NCBI RefSeq assembly: GCF_001402915.1
Contig: NZ_CP012945.1
Location: forward strand, 3,139,501 to 3,203,500
DNA: 64,000 nucleotides
Origin: Devosia sp. A16
GTDB taxonomy: Bacteria > Pseudomonadota > Alphaproteobacteria > Rhizobiales > Devosiaceae
Direction: 5' to 3'
A program made the position numbers and the translations under genes. The notes under the pieces were generated by a model, which was not told where the DNA came from, ran no database searches, and was given only the letters and a program-made list of their open reading frames with translations. Positions 20,601 to 28,323 of the stretch are shown here, piece by piece (positions within the stretch are counted from its first letter, which is position 1; each line of letters opens with the position of its first letter).

Positions 20601-20862
20601 GTGGCACCGTGACCTCGGCGGCGAACCAGGTATGCCCCTGCTTTTTCGCCCATACCGTCTTGTCGGTGAAGGGCTGCCAGCTGCGAATATCGGCCTTGAG
20701 CGCGGCCTCGGCATCGAGGTCGGCTTCGGTGTAACGCCAGGCGAACTCACCCTCGATCGGCGTCAGGATCTTGGCCTTGAGGTCCGCGCAGAGGCGAAAC
20801 AGCTTCTCCTCCTGCTTGATGTCATCGTCGAGGAGACCGAGCTTGGTCGCGAGAATGTTCAT
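17683..20862 (-). CDS. Alpha-mannosidase (GH38)
   Basis: 1059 aa, a normal length for class II GH38 mannosidases. The N-terminal accessory domain precedes the catalytic GHTHLDVGWLWR (zinc ligands H252 and D254-256 region) and LPDTFGYS with the probable nucleophile D367. The central helical domain and long C-terminal beta domain follow. It releases mannose from alpha-mannosides. ATG at 20862 lies five bases after the permease stop, giving translational coupling; the open frame extending to 21378 is only the permease region read in another frame. No signal peptide: a cytoplasmic enzyme acting on imported mannosides. It is the last gene of the operon. Confidence 0.9.
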   Translation of the reverse strand: MNILATKLGLLDDDIKQEEKLFRLCADLKAKILTPIEGEFAWRYTEADLDAEAALKADIRSWQPFTDKTVWAKKQGHTWFAAEVTVPPAAKGKTFVLRFSSQWQDRPGTTDPQCLAYLDGHVAQAIDGNHTELVIAQNAKPGTRRTLLVNAFTFFDRPLVGFKVELLVRHERAEKLYFDLLTPLEVATRLTQIDGRRHAIMNLVEQSLRALDRRGGVTPEFEASLGAAEKIARKIYELVDTEVQPTVSAVGHTHLDVGWLWRVMHTRDKTGRSFATVLALMAEYPQFVFMYNQSVLFDFLKKDYPEIWAGVVERVKSGQFEIEGAMWVEPDANIVSGESMVRQIMRGRRFHLEHFGVVPNTVWLPDTFGYSANMPQILERSGLEYFITSKLSWNDTDRHPYDTFFWRGIDGTKTKAQLITAQKFDSERIFTTYNSDLSVSEVMGAWKRYEPKAVNDEVLVCYGYGDGGGGPTRAMIERGTRLERGIPGAPKVKLEGIGPFLKRLSKRMDENAMRFPTWNGELYLQYHRGTLTNVAKNKANNRRAERVLRELEFLSAMSMRSGAPYPSEKLNEFWELVLINQFHDILPGTSIAEVYVDSDAEYAGLFSTLASGNGPWHSAAKAVAPTQKGGLQLFNFTGHRRDKALVRVEGATEGSALSQGDAALPLQKLVGADGSVTLAAPADLPALGWASASLVAGGTAPKSSLKASSRQLENELIRVSFDKQGEITSVFDKQFGRELIAQGETANRLVAYEDKPLNWDAWDIDRYFEEQFWRLSDGKAKIEVVETGPYRAALRIERQYLSSKVVQVVSLEAGARQVEFDTFIDWQERQTVLKAEFPFDLNISEIRSEIQFGHVKRATHRNTSWDRARFEASMHRWVDISEPDFGAALLNDSKYGYDAVEQLVRITLLRGATFPDPASDRGEHRIKYALLVHEGTSDLASVPVAAERFNNPVAVIGDSSTRASSALESTSFSFASVDKPNVTLETVKKAEKSDALVLRVFEHANARATATISFGVPVKSARLVNLMEEGGEPVAVSGNSVTLQLRPFEIATLLLEVEG

Positions 20863-20867
20863 TGAGG

Positions 20868-21680
20868 CTACCCTTTGACGCCGACACCGGCGAACCCGGT
20901 GTTCATGTTCCGCCGCAGCAGGAAGTACACGCCGACTGCCGGCGCCGCATAAATGATGGAGAAGGCGGCAAGGAACCCGTAGTCGATGGCTCCCATCCGC
21001 CCGAACGCGCCGTAGAGCCCCACCGACATCGGAAAGCCCGCTTCGACGCGTGAAAAGATCAGCGGCAGCAGGAACTCGTTCCAGGCGCCGGTGAAGCTGA
21101 AGAACCAGACCACCGCGAGCCCCGCCCGCGACATCGGCAGCACGATGCCGGTGACGATCTGCCAGAGCGAAGCGCCGTCGACATAGGCCGCCTCTTCCAG
21201 TTCGATCGGCACTGTGTCGAAGAAGTTCTTCAAGAGCAGCAGCGTGAACGGCAGGTTCAGGCAGCTCAGCGCCAGCATGACGCCGAACTGGTTCAGCAGC
21301 CCTGACCGCTGCGCGGCGAAATAGAGCGGCACCAGCACGCCGACCGAGGGCAGCATGCGCAGCAGCACCAGCGTCCACAGCAAGGCATTCTTGCCCGGCA
21401 TCCTGAGCCGCGACAGCGGGTAGGCCGCGGCGGCGCCGACCACCACGCTGATGGTCGCGGTTCCCGCCGCAATCAGCAGCGAGTTGAGGAACATCCGGCC
21501 GGCGTCGCCGCCGATCGCCCCGATGAAGTTGTCGACGCCGAAGCGCTGCGGCCAGATGAGCCGCCCGGTCGCGGCGGTATCGAAGGCGTTGCTGAGCAGC
21601 CAGGCGAACGGGCTGACCCAGATCACCGCCATGAAGGCCAGCGCGATCGCCATGGGTCGCGAGAGCGTCGTGCGTTCCAT
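20868..21680 (-). CDS. Carbohydrate ABC transporter permease (MalG type)
   Basis: 270 aa, about six membrane segments. The EAA loop reads ELEEAAYVDGASLWQ. Its ATG at 21680 overlaps the stop of the preceding permease (TAATG), so translation is coupled. Part of the putative mannoside importer. Confidence 0.88.
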   Translation of the reverse strand: MERTTLSRPMAIALAFMAVIWVSPFAWLLSNAFDTAATGRLIWPQRFGVDNFIGAIGGDAGRMFLNSLLIAAGTATISVVVGAAAAYPLSRLRMPGKNALLWTLVLLRMLPSVGVLVPLYFAAQRSGLLNQFGVMLALSCLNLPFTLLLLKNFFDTVPIELEEAAYVDGASLWQIVTGIVLPMSRAGLAVVWFFSFTGAWNEFLLPLIFSRVEAGFPMSVGLYGAFGRMGAIDYGFLAAFSIIYAAPAVGVYFLLRRNMNTGFAGVGVKG

Positions 21681-22570
21681 TACTTGGGCTCCCGCAGCAT
21701 GCGCAGATAGACGAGGGAAAGGGCGCCGACGATCAGCAGCATGGCCACCGAAATGGCGCTGCCGAAGCCAAGATTGCCGCGGGCAAAACTCTGGTTGTAG
21801 AGGAACAGCGCCAGCGTTTCGGTCTGCCGGCCCGGCCCGCCCCCCGTCATCGCGAAGATCAGCGGGAAGTAGGTGAAGGTCCAGATGGTGATGAAGAGGA
21901 GGTTCGTCGCGATGTGCGGCCGGATGATCGGCAGCACCACGAGCCAGGCGCGCTGCCAGCGCGTCGCGCCGTCGATCTTGGCCGCCTCGATGATCTCCCT
22001 CGGCACCGAGTCGAGCGCCGCGACGAACAGCAGGTAACTCCAGGCCGTGCCCTTCCAGATATTGGCGATGGTGACGACCGGCAGGGCGAAATCGTTGATG
22101 AAGTTGATCGGCTGCAATCCGAACGGCACGACGAACAGCGAGTTGATCAGTCCGGTCTGCGAGGTGGTGGCGGACCAGAGGAACGCTGCCACGATGTCGG
22201 GCAGCAGCCAGCCGAGCATGATGCAGACTTCGACCACACTGCGCGTGGTGGAGATCGTGCCGCGCAGCGTCGCCGCGAGCAGGAAACCCAGCACCGACTG
22301 GCCGACGATCGCCGAGAAGAAGACGAAGACCACCGTGGTCCACAGCGACTCGAGAAAGCCTTTGCGGGTGAACAGCCGCTCATAGTTTTCGAGGCCCACC
22401 CAGGACCATTCGACTGCCTTGCGGCCGGTCAGCCCCAGGTCGGTGAAGCTGAAGGTGAAGGCCCAGCCGGTGAAATAGAGCAGCGCCCCGACCAAGACGA
22501 TCGCCGGCAGCATGGCGGCACTGAGCACCCACAGGTTGCTGGTGATCCAGGGGTTGGCCTGGTGTCTCAT
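21680..22570 (-). CDS. Carbohydrate ABC transporter permease (MalF type)
   Basis: 296 aa with about six membrane segments and an EAA loop REIIEAAKIDGATRWQRAW. It forms the channel with the permease immediately downstream. No ATPase gene is present in this operon either. Confidence 0.88.
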   Translation of the reverse strand: MRHQANPWITSNLWVLSAAMLPAIVLVGALLYFTGWAFTFSFTDLGLTGRKAVEWSWVGLENYERLFTRKGFLESLWTTVVFVFFSAIVGQSVLGFLLAATLRGTISTTRSVVEVCIMLGWLLPDIVAAFLWSATTSQTGLINSLFVVPFGLQPINFINDFALPVVTIANIWKGTAWSYLLFVAALDSVPREIIEAAKIDGATRWQRAWLVVLPIIRPHIATNLLFITIWTFTYFPLIFAMTGGGPGRQTETLALFLYNQSFARGNLGFGSAISVAMLLIVGALSLVYLRMLREPK

Positions 22571-22609
22571 GGACGGCTCGTTCGAATAGAGGACGAACTG
22601 GCCCCGCTC

Positions 22610-22627
22610 GCGGGGCCGGCATCAACC
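22610..22627 (-). terminator. Stem-loop after binding-protein gene
   Basis: A 7-bp perfect stem GGCCCCG/CGGGGCC with a CTCG loop lies in the 107-bp gap between the binding-protein stop and the permease start, with a second GC-rich inverted repeat (about 22632-22665) beside it. Probably limits read-through and stabilises the binding-protein message. Confidence 0.5.
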
Positions 22628-22677
22628 GTCACGGCGGCGCCCGGTCGTCGGGGCGTCGCCGTGTCGGGGAGGATCGC

Positions 22678-23991
22678 TTATTCGTACGTGATCACCTTGT
22701 CCTCGCCGAACTCGTCGACGAGTGCGTCGTGGTAGTTCTTGACCGTCTCTTCGACGCTGGCGCCGTCGAGGATTTCCGTGGTCATCTGCTGCACCAGGGC
22801 CGAGACCGTCTGGTAGCCCGGGATGGTATCGCGGCCGGTGGTATCGGCCGCCAGCGCCGTCGCCTTGGCGAGGTAGGCGTCGGCCGTATATTCCGGCGAC
22901 TCCGAAATGTCGGTGCGGACGCCCATCCGGTGGTTCTTGATGGTCCAGTCCTTGAAGTTACCGACATCGAAGATGGTGGTGAGCAACTGGAACGCCTTGG
23001 CCTTGTCGGCGGCCTTGGAGTTCACCGCAATGGTCCAGCCGCCGGAAATGTTGGTGGTCGCCTTGGTGCCCGGATCTCCCGAGCCCGGCCACGGGGTCCA
23101 GCCGACCATGGCGTCGCGCTCTTCGCGGCTGGGCAGGTTCACCCCGTTGCAGTCCCACAGGCACGCATCTTCCCACGAGCCGGAAGCCAGGATGCCCAAC
23201 TGATCGTTGGCCAGTGCCTCACGCACCGCGGCGCCGGGGTCGGCGGCGTAGTTGAGGTCGGCCGGCTGACCGATGTCGTGATAGACCTTGCGATAGAGCT
23301 CCAGCGTCTTGCGGATCGCCGGGCTGTCGCCGATCCACTGGCCGGTTTCACGGTTGAGCAGGCGGTTGCGGTCGCCTTCCGGCACGTCGGCGCCGAGCAG
23401 CGCCATGTAGAAGCCCTGCATCGTGGCGCCTTCGCCCTGCTTGATGCCGGCCGGCAGCTGGAACGGGTACTTCACACCCGCGTCCTTGAGCTTCTGCGCC
23501 GCGTCGAGCACGTCGGCCCAGCTCTTGGGCTCCCATGGCAGCGCGATGCCGGCCTTCTCGAAGTTGGATTTGTCGTACCACAGCATGCGCACGTCGGTGT
23601 CGGTGGGCAGCGCGTAGACCTGACCGTCATAGGACGCCACCTCGAGCAGCCCGGGCATGTAGTACTGGTACTGGTCCCAGCCCTTGGCGGACTCGGTCAG
23701 GGGCTCGAGGTAGCCGGAAGAGGCGAACTCGGAGACCATGAACGAGTCGAGCTGGATCACGTCGGCGGCGGTGCCGGCGGCGAGATCGAGCGAGGTGCGC
23801 TGGTCGTAAGCCGCGCCGGGCAGCTTGATCGCCTCGACCTTTTCGCCGGTCGCCGCTTCGTAGTTGGCGATGCCAGGCTCGACCAATGAGGCCAGCCACT
23901 CGGCATACATGATGCTCACCGCCTGCGCGGGAGCCGTGGCGGCCAGCAGAGCAAGCGCCGCCGCAGACGCCAGCAGAGTCCGTTTAAGCAT
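22678..23991 (-). CDS. Carbohydrate ABC transporter substrate-binding protein (family 1)
   Basis: 437 aa. ATG at 23991 follows GGAGGAGG at good spacing; the signal peptide is MLKRTLLASAAALALLAATA with cleavage near APAQA. Long family 1 fold with a PTDTDVRMLWYDK segment in the middle. First gene of the operon with two permeases and alpha-mannosidase, so mannosides are the probable ligands. Divergent from the LacI-type regulator at 24274. Confidence 0.87.
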   Translation of the reverse strand: MLKRTLLASAAALALLAATAPAQAVSIMYAEWLASLVEPGIANYEAATGEKVEAIKLPGAAYDQRTSLDLAAGTAADVIQLDSFMVSEFASSGYLEPLTESAKGWDQYQYYMPGLLEVASYDGQVYALPTDTDVRMLWYDKSNFEKAGIALPWEPKSWADVLDAAQKLKDAGVKYPFQLPAGIKQGEGATMQGFYMALLGADVPEGDRNRLLNRETGQWIGDSPAIRKTLELYRKVYHDIGQPADLNYAADPGAAVREALANDQLGILASGSWEDACLWDCNGVNLPSREERDAMVGWTPWPGSGDPGTKATTNISGGWTIAVNSKAADKAKAFQLLTTIFDVGNFKDWTIKNHRMGVRTDISESPEYTADAYLAKATALAADTTGRDTIPGYQTVSALVQQMTTEILDGASVEETVKNYHDALVDEFGEDKVITYE

Positions 23992-24078
23992 GAATTCCTC
24001 CTCCAAGGGTTTGGCGTCGCAGTCCTCATGCGCGGGCTGCGCGGCACCTCCTGAGTGCGCGCCGAGCTAAGCGCATTT

Positions 24079-24094
24079 ATTGCAACGTTGCAAT
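24079..24094. promoter_or_regulatory. LacI-type operator O1 of the mannoside operon
   Basis: ATTGCAACGTTGCAAT is a perfect 16-bp palindrome with the central CG step typical of LacI-family operators. It lies 88 bp upstream of the binding-protein start. Confidence 0.8.
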
Positions 24095-24196
24095 GATCGG
24101 CTGGAAATTGTTCGAGTGACGTACGTCAGGCGTATTTACTACATGAAAATCAATATGATGAAGGCTAGCCTCCCATTCCGCGACGATCAAATGGAG

Positions 24197-24212
24197 ATTG
24201 CATCGATGCAAT
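24197..24212. promoter_or_regulatory. LacI-type operator O2, near the regulator gene
   Basis: ATTGCATCGATGCAAT is a second perfect 16-bp palindrome differing from O1 only at two symmetric positions. Centre-to-centre distance is 118 bp, about 11 helical turns, which would allow looping by a tetramer or two dimers. It lies 62 bp upstream of the regulator start, so autoregulation is likely. Confidence 0.8.
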
Positions 24213-24273
24213 TTTCTCTGGTTCCCGCCACCCGATGGCCGGTGTATGAGGAGGCGGGGTCCAAGAAGCGACG

Positions 24274-25317
24274 ATGACGAAGTTCAGGCCAGACGCCGGC
24301 AGAGGCATCCGCAAGCCATCGGGCAAGCGGGCAACGTTGAAGACCATCTCGGAGCTGACCGGGCTGAGCCTGTCGACGGTGTCGTTGTCGCTGCGCGGCG
24401 GCGCCTCGCTGAAGGAAGAGACCCGTAAGAAGGTTGCCGAAGCCGCGGCGCAGCTCGGCTATGTTCCGGATCGGGCAGGCGTGCGCCTGCGCACCGGCAA
24501 GACCAATGTAATCGCCCTGGTGCTCGACGGCTCCGACGAAGCCATCGACTTCTCACGCCATATGATCCGCGGCATCGGCGATGCCATCAGCGGCACCCGC
24601 TACCACCTTACCGTCATGCCGGAGTTCGACCGCAGCCGGTCGGTCGAGACGGTACGCTACATTCTCGAGAACCGCACCGCCGACGGCGTCATCATCACCC
24701 ATACCGGGGCGCGCGATCGCCGTGTGCAGCTGATGATGGATCACGATTTCCCCTTCGTCAGCCATGGCCGGACGGAGTTCTTCACACCACACGCCTTCCA
24801 CGACTTCCACTCGGAGGCCTTCACCGAACTGGCGGTGGAGCGGCTGGCCGACACCGGAGCGCGCGACATCCTGATCTCGGTCGGCGACGCCACCACCAAC
24901 AACTATCACAACATCGCCCGCACCTTCGAGCGTACCGTCGCGCGCCGGGGCATTGCCGGCCGCGTCGTGGTGCAGGACAGCATCCGCCCGGCCTCGGCCG
25001 AGATGCGGCAGTTCGGCCGCGATCTCGCCGACCGGCCGGACCGGCCGGACGGCATCATCTGCGACAGCGAAACCCGCGCTATCTCGATGCTCTGCGGCCT
25101 CGAGGATGGCGGCGTGCTGCTCGGCCGCGACATCGGCTTCATCTGCAAGCAGACCTCCGACATCCTGTCGACCGTGTTCCCCAATGTCGACACCATCGAG
25201 GAAGACGTCTACGCCGCCGGCCTGGAACTCACCCGCCTGCTGCTCCGCCGCATCGAGGGCGAACCGGCGGAAGCGCTGCAGACCTTGAGCGAACCAGTGG
25301 CGCACTGGCGGAGCTAG
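24274..25317 (+). CDS. LacI family transcriptional regulator of the mannoside operon
   Basis: 347 aa. Helix-turn-helix near residues 22-45 (TISELTGLSLSTVSLSLRGG) and a periplasmic-binding-like sensor domain to the C-terminus. ATG at 24274 after GGAGGCGGGG. Divergent from the binding-protein/permease/alpha-mannosidase operon with two palindromes between, so it is very likely that operon's repressor. Confidence 0.88.
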   Translation: MTKFRPDAGRGIRKPSGKRATLKTISELTGLSLSTVSLSLRGGASLKEETRKKVAEAAAQLGYVPDRAGVRLRTGKTNVIALVLDGSDEAIDFSRHMIRGIGDAISGTRYHLTVMPEFDRSRSVETVRYILENRTADGVIITHTGARDRRVQLMMDHDFPFVSHGRTEFFTPHAFHDFHSEAFTELAVERLADTGARDILISVGDATTNNYHNIARTFERTVARRGIAGRVVVQDSIRPASAEMRQFGRDLADRPDRPDGIICDSETRAISMLCGLEDGGVLLGRDIGFICKQTSDILSTVFPNVDTIEEDVYAAGLELTRLLLRRIEGEPAEALQTLSEPVAHWRS

Positions 25318-25339
25318 ACCTGATAGTGCCGGCGGCGGC

Positions 25340-25490
25340 CCCTCTCCCCTGAGGGGAGAGGGTAGTGGAGCTAGGACCGAAGGTCGCTAGCGGAACTAGG
25401 GTGAGGGGTTCAGCTTCTCAGCGAGCGCGTATGGCGCCGCTTCACCCCTCATCCGGCGCTTCGCGCCACCTTCTCCCCTGAGGGGAGAAG
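25340..25490. repeat. Dispersed palindromic repeat, type 3 (intact copy)
   Basis: Two CTCTCCCCTGAGGGGAGAG-type hairpins frame a middle part with GGAGCTAGGACCGAAGGTC, AGCGGAACTAGGGTGAGGGG and TTCAGCTTCTCAGCGAGCGC. The same order occurs at 63693-63831, where an insertion sequence has separated the left hairpin arm. Lies between convergent genes. Confidence 0.75.
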
Positions 25491-25512
25491 CGAAGAAGAG
25501 CCGACGTCGGGG

Positions 25513-26316
25513 CTAGGCGCCAAGCCCCGCGAGAAACTTCAACACCTCCGCATTGAACACCTCAGGCCGCTGCAGTGGCGCAAAGTGGCTCACACCCCGC
25601 AGCGTCACCAACTGCGCCCCCGGAATGGTCCGCGCCAGATATGCCGCGTGCTCGGGCCGGATGAATTCCTCGTTCTCGCTCTGCGCAACCGTCACCGGCA
25701 CACCGATCTCCTCAAGATCGTCCGCCGTCAGGTTCGGCTGCGTTCGCTGCATCAGTCCGACCGCGTCGGAAAACTGCTGGAACGCCTCGGGCGTCGCCGA
25801 CAGCCGCTGATAGTCCTTCACGTGCCGATTGAAACAACGACCGATCACCGGCGTCATTTCGAACGGGTAGGTGCCGCTGTCATCGACATTGCAGGCAAAG
25901 AAGAACAGCCCGCTTACCCGCTCCGGCGCCTGGTCGGCCATGATCAGGCCGGTGCAGGCGCCATCGCTCCAGCCGACAACCGCAGTCCTCTCGAGCCCCA
26001 GCGCGTCCATCACCGCGAAGACGTCGGTTGCCATCAATTCGTAACTGTAGGGGCGTTCGTCACGCGAGCTGCGGCCATGTCCCCTGCTGTCGACCACCAC
26101 CACCTGGTGGCCGGCATCGACAAGCGGCTGTATCTGATGCTGCCAGTTGCCGGCATGGCCAAGCCCGCCATGCAGCAGGATCACCGGCGGTCCGGAGCCG
26201 AAGCTCATGTGCCAGATCTGCGCGCCGTCATTGTCCACATAGGCGGAGATGCCGCCGGGCGGCAGTTCCGCCCCCACGGCTTCGAAGTGCTTCAGTTCGT
26301 CATCGTTGAAAGTCAT
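25513..26316 (-). CDS. Alpha/beta hydrolase
   Basis: 267 aa. Oxyanion strand VILLHGGLGHAGNW, nucleophile elbow GWSDGA (Ser), acid on a later strand, and the catalytic His in GVSHFAPLQRPE. ATG at 26316 after an ACGAGGGA ribosome site; a longer frame from 26382 lacks support. Cytoplasmic esterase, lactonase or hydrolase of unknown substrate; single gene with its own promoter region. Confidence 0.8.
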   Translation of the reverse strand: MTFNDDELKHFEAVGAELPPGGISAYVDNDGAQIWHMSFGSGPPVILLHGGLGHAGNWQHQIQPLVDAGHQVVVVDSRGHGRSSRDERPYSYELMATDVFAVMDALGLERTAVVGWSDGACTGLIMADQAPERVSGLFFFACNVDDSGTYPFEMTPVIGRCFNRHVKDYQRLSATPEAFQQFSDAVGLMQRTQPNLTADDLEEIGVPVTVAQSENEEFIRPEHAAYLARTIPGAQLVTLRGVSHFAPLQRPEVFNAEVLKFLAGLGA

Positions 26317-26439
26317 GGTCCCTCGTTGCTCGTTTCCGGTTGGCAACGCAACTGGTCGAGCGGGCCGAGGGCTATTCGACATCCCGGAGTCACTGATTTG
26401 CTCGTGCCTACCGGAAAGGTCTGCGACCTGTCCGGAAGA

Positions 26440-27582
26440 TCAAGCCAACTGTTTGCCGCCGACCCAGATGCCGCGGATCACCGGCTGCTCGCCGACCAGC
26501 CGCACTCGCAGCAGGTCGGCCCTGAGGCCCGGCACGAGCCGGCCGCGATCGGCCATGCCGACCGCGTCGGCAGCATTGGCCGTGACCTTGGCGATCGCCT
26601 CGTGCAGCGGCATGCCGCGCCCGGCGAGGATGAACGGCGCGTGCAACAGGCTGGCCGGCACGTAATCGGAGGTGAGAAGGTCCAGCAGCCCGGCATCGGC
26701 GAGGCTCGCGGCGCTGGCATTGCCCGAGTGCGAGCGGCCGAGCACCACGTTGGGCGCCCCCATGACGATCTGCATCTTCAATTCGCGCGCCCGCTGCGCC
26801 GCGACCAGCGTGGTGGGGAACTCGCTGATGGCGATGCCGTCGGCGTAGGATTCCTCGACATCGGCGATGGTGGTGTCGTCATGGCTGGCGATGCGGAGGT
26901 TCCGCGCCCGGCCGAGCGCGCCGATCGCGGCGCGGCCCGGCACCACGTAGGTGGTCTGGTCGGCCCGCCGTCCGGCGAGATACTCGTCGAACTCCTCGTC
27001 GGTCCACACCTGCGAGTTCTTCTTGCGGCGGAATTCGCGATAGAGCTGGGTGTTGTGCCACTGCCGCTGTCCCGGCGTGTGGTCCATCACGCTGAGCAGG
27101 CGCAACGCCGGATTGTCGATATGGCGCTCGACGATACCGAGCAGCGCCGGGTCGGACAGCTCGCAGCGGAAATGCAGGTAGTGGTTGGCCTTCACCAGGC
27201 CGGCATCGCGCGCCTCGGTGAGCCCGGTGATCGCCGCGTCGAGCATCGCAGTGCGCGCCCCGCCGCTGTCATAGTCGCCCAGTGACAGCGCATCGAGCAC
27301 CGTGGTGACGCCGGCGCCCAGCATCTGCCAGTCATGCGCCAGTACGGCGCTGATCGTCGACGGCCAGCGCACCCCCGGCCGGGGTTGGAAGTGGTGCTCC
27401 ATATTGTCGGTATGAAGGTCGATAAGCCCCGGCAGCAGCAAATCGCCTTCGAGGTCGATATCGGCGCCCCCGCTCGCTTCCCCCACCGCCGTAATCTGGC
27501 CATCGGCAATCGAGAGGTCCCCGTCGATGACGGCGTCCGGCAAGACGAGGCGGGCATTCCTGAAGGTGGTGTTCACGAGCAT
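26440..27582 (-). CDS. phnM: PhnM-like alpha-D-ribose 1-methylphosphonate 5-triphosphate diphosphatase
   Basis: 380 aa amidohydrolase-superfamily protein. LLLPGLIDLHTDNMEHH near residue 50 carries the first metal ligands; SVMDHTPGQRQ, ASHDDTT, ISEFPTT and LTSDYVPASLLHA are PhnM hallmarks. PhnM cuts pyrophosphate from the C-P lyase intermediate. ATG at 27582 after GGAAG. No other phn genes are in this window, which is unusual, so it may belong to a distant C-P lyase set or act on another phosphate ester. Confidence 0.8.
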   Translation of the reverse strand: MLVNTTFRNARLVLPDAVIDGDLSIADGQITAVGEASGGADIDLEGDLLLPGLIDLHTDNMEHHFQPRPGVRWPSTISAVLAHDWQMLGAGVTTVLDALSLGDYDSGGARTAMLDAAITGLTEARDAGLVKANHYLHFRCELSDPALLGIVERHIDNPALRLLSVMDHTPGQRQWHNTQLYREFRRKKNSQVWTDEEFDEYLAGRRADQTTYVVPGRAAIGALGRARNLRIASHDDTTIADVEESYADGIAISEFPTTLVAAQRARELKMQIVMGAPNVVLGRSHSGNASAASLADAGLLDLLTSDYVPASLLHAPFILAGRGMPLHEAIAKVTANAADAVGMADRGRLVPGLRADLLRVRLVGEQPVIRGIWVGGKQLA

Positions 27583-27720
27583 AGCTTCCGGGTCGGGCGG
27601 CGGCGCGGCGGAAGACTCACCGCGCCTGGGAGGGGGAACCGACGCCTGATATGACATGTCCATGACGAATTGACGTCAGATGGGGGCGCCTTCCTAACTT
27701 CCAGGCTGGTGGGTGCCGAC

Positions 27721-27820
27721 CTCCACCCCTGTCCTCTCCCCGCAAAGGGGGAGGGAGACGATGGACCGCGATCAGCGTGAGGGTATCCTCCCCTTGCGGG
27801 GAGGGATTAAGGGTGGGGGG
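27721..27820. repeat. Dispersed palindromic repeat, type 1
   Basis: Inverted CTCTCCCCGCAAAGGGGGAGG and CCTCCCCTTGCGGGGAGGG arms with outer CCACCCCTG/AAGGGTGGGG. It occupies most of the 265-bp gap between phnM and the NIPSNAP gene on the same strand; the rest holds the phnM promoter region, including a TGACGTCA palindrome at 27671. Confidence 0.6.
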
Positions 27821-27847
27821 CAGCCCGCACCGGCTAACCCGCCGTGC

Positions 27848-28174
27848 TCACTTCACGCTCGAAAAGCTCGTCGGCGTCAGGAACTGACTTGATGCGTTGG
27901 CGATCAGCGGCCCGTTGGCCTCCGATGCCTTGCGCGCCGCCTGCCATTCCGGGTCGGCCATGAACGCGGCCCATTTGGTTTCGCGCTCGGCCATCGAGTT
28001 CCAGCGCAGCATGTAGGTGAGGTCGTTGTTGGAGGTGCCGATCGCGGTGGTCCAGAACCCGGCCTGCTCGATGCCGTGCCGCTTCCAGATATTGAGCGTG
28101 TGGTCCTCGAACCGGCGCTGCAGATCGGCCATGCGGCCCGGCAGGCAATTATAGATGCGCAACTCGTAGATCAT
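27848..28174 (-). CDS. NIPSNAP family protein
   Basis: 108 aa. The start MIYELRIYNCLPGRM, followed by HGIEQAGFWTT and YMLRWNSMAERE, is typical of the small ferredoxin-like NIPSNAP fold, of unknown biochemical function. ATG at 28174 with GAGGGAAAA upstream. It may lie at the end of the transcript that contains the lactonase and ribose-type importer upstream. Confidence 0.8.
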   Translation of the reverse strand: MIYELRIYNCLPGRMADLQRRFEDHTLNIWKRHGIEQAGFWTTAIGTSNNDLTYMLRWNSMAERETKWAAFMADPEWQAARKASEANGPLIANASSQFLTPTSFSSVK

Positions 28175-28323
28175 GCTTTTCCCTCGGCGGCTGTCTTGCG
28201 CCAGCCGCACTTAGCCCAGTCCCGGCGCGATTGACAAACCCTCCGCCATCCCGCAGCAGGCCCCACGGTCGCAACGCCCGCGGCAGGGGCGATGGGAAAC
28301 CCGGCGCCGGGACCGGCGAATTC

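Noticed and set aside
17683-21378. A 1231-residue open frame that would fuse a membrane protein region to alpha-mannosidase.
   Set aside because: The part beyond 20862 is the permease gene read in another frame; the permease itself has a complete, well-conserved sequence with its own coupled start.
27671-27678. TGACGTCA palindrome upstream of phnM.
   Set aside because: Single 8-bp palindrome with no second copy or known regulator; may be chance.
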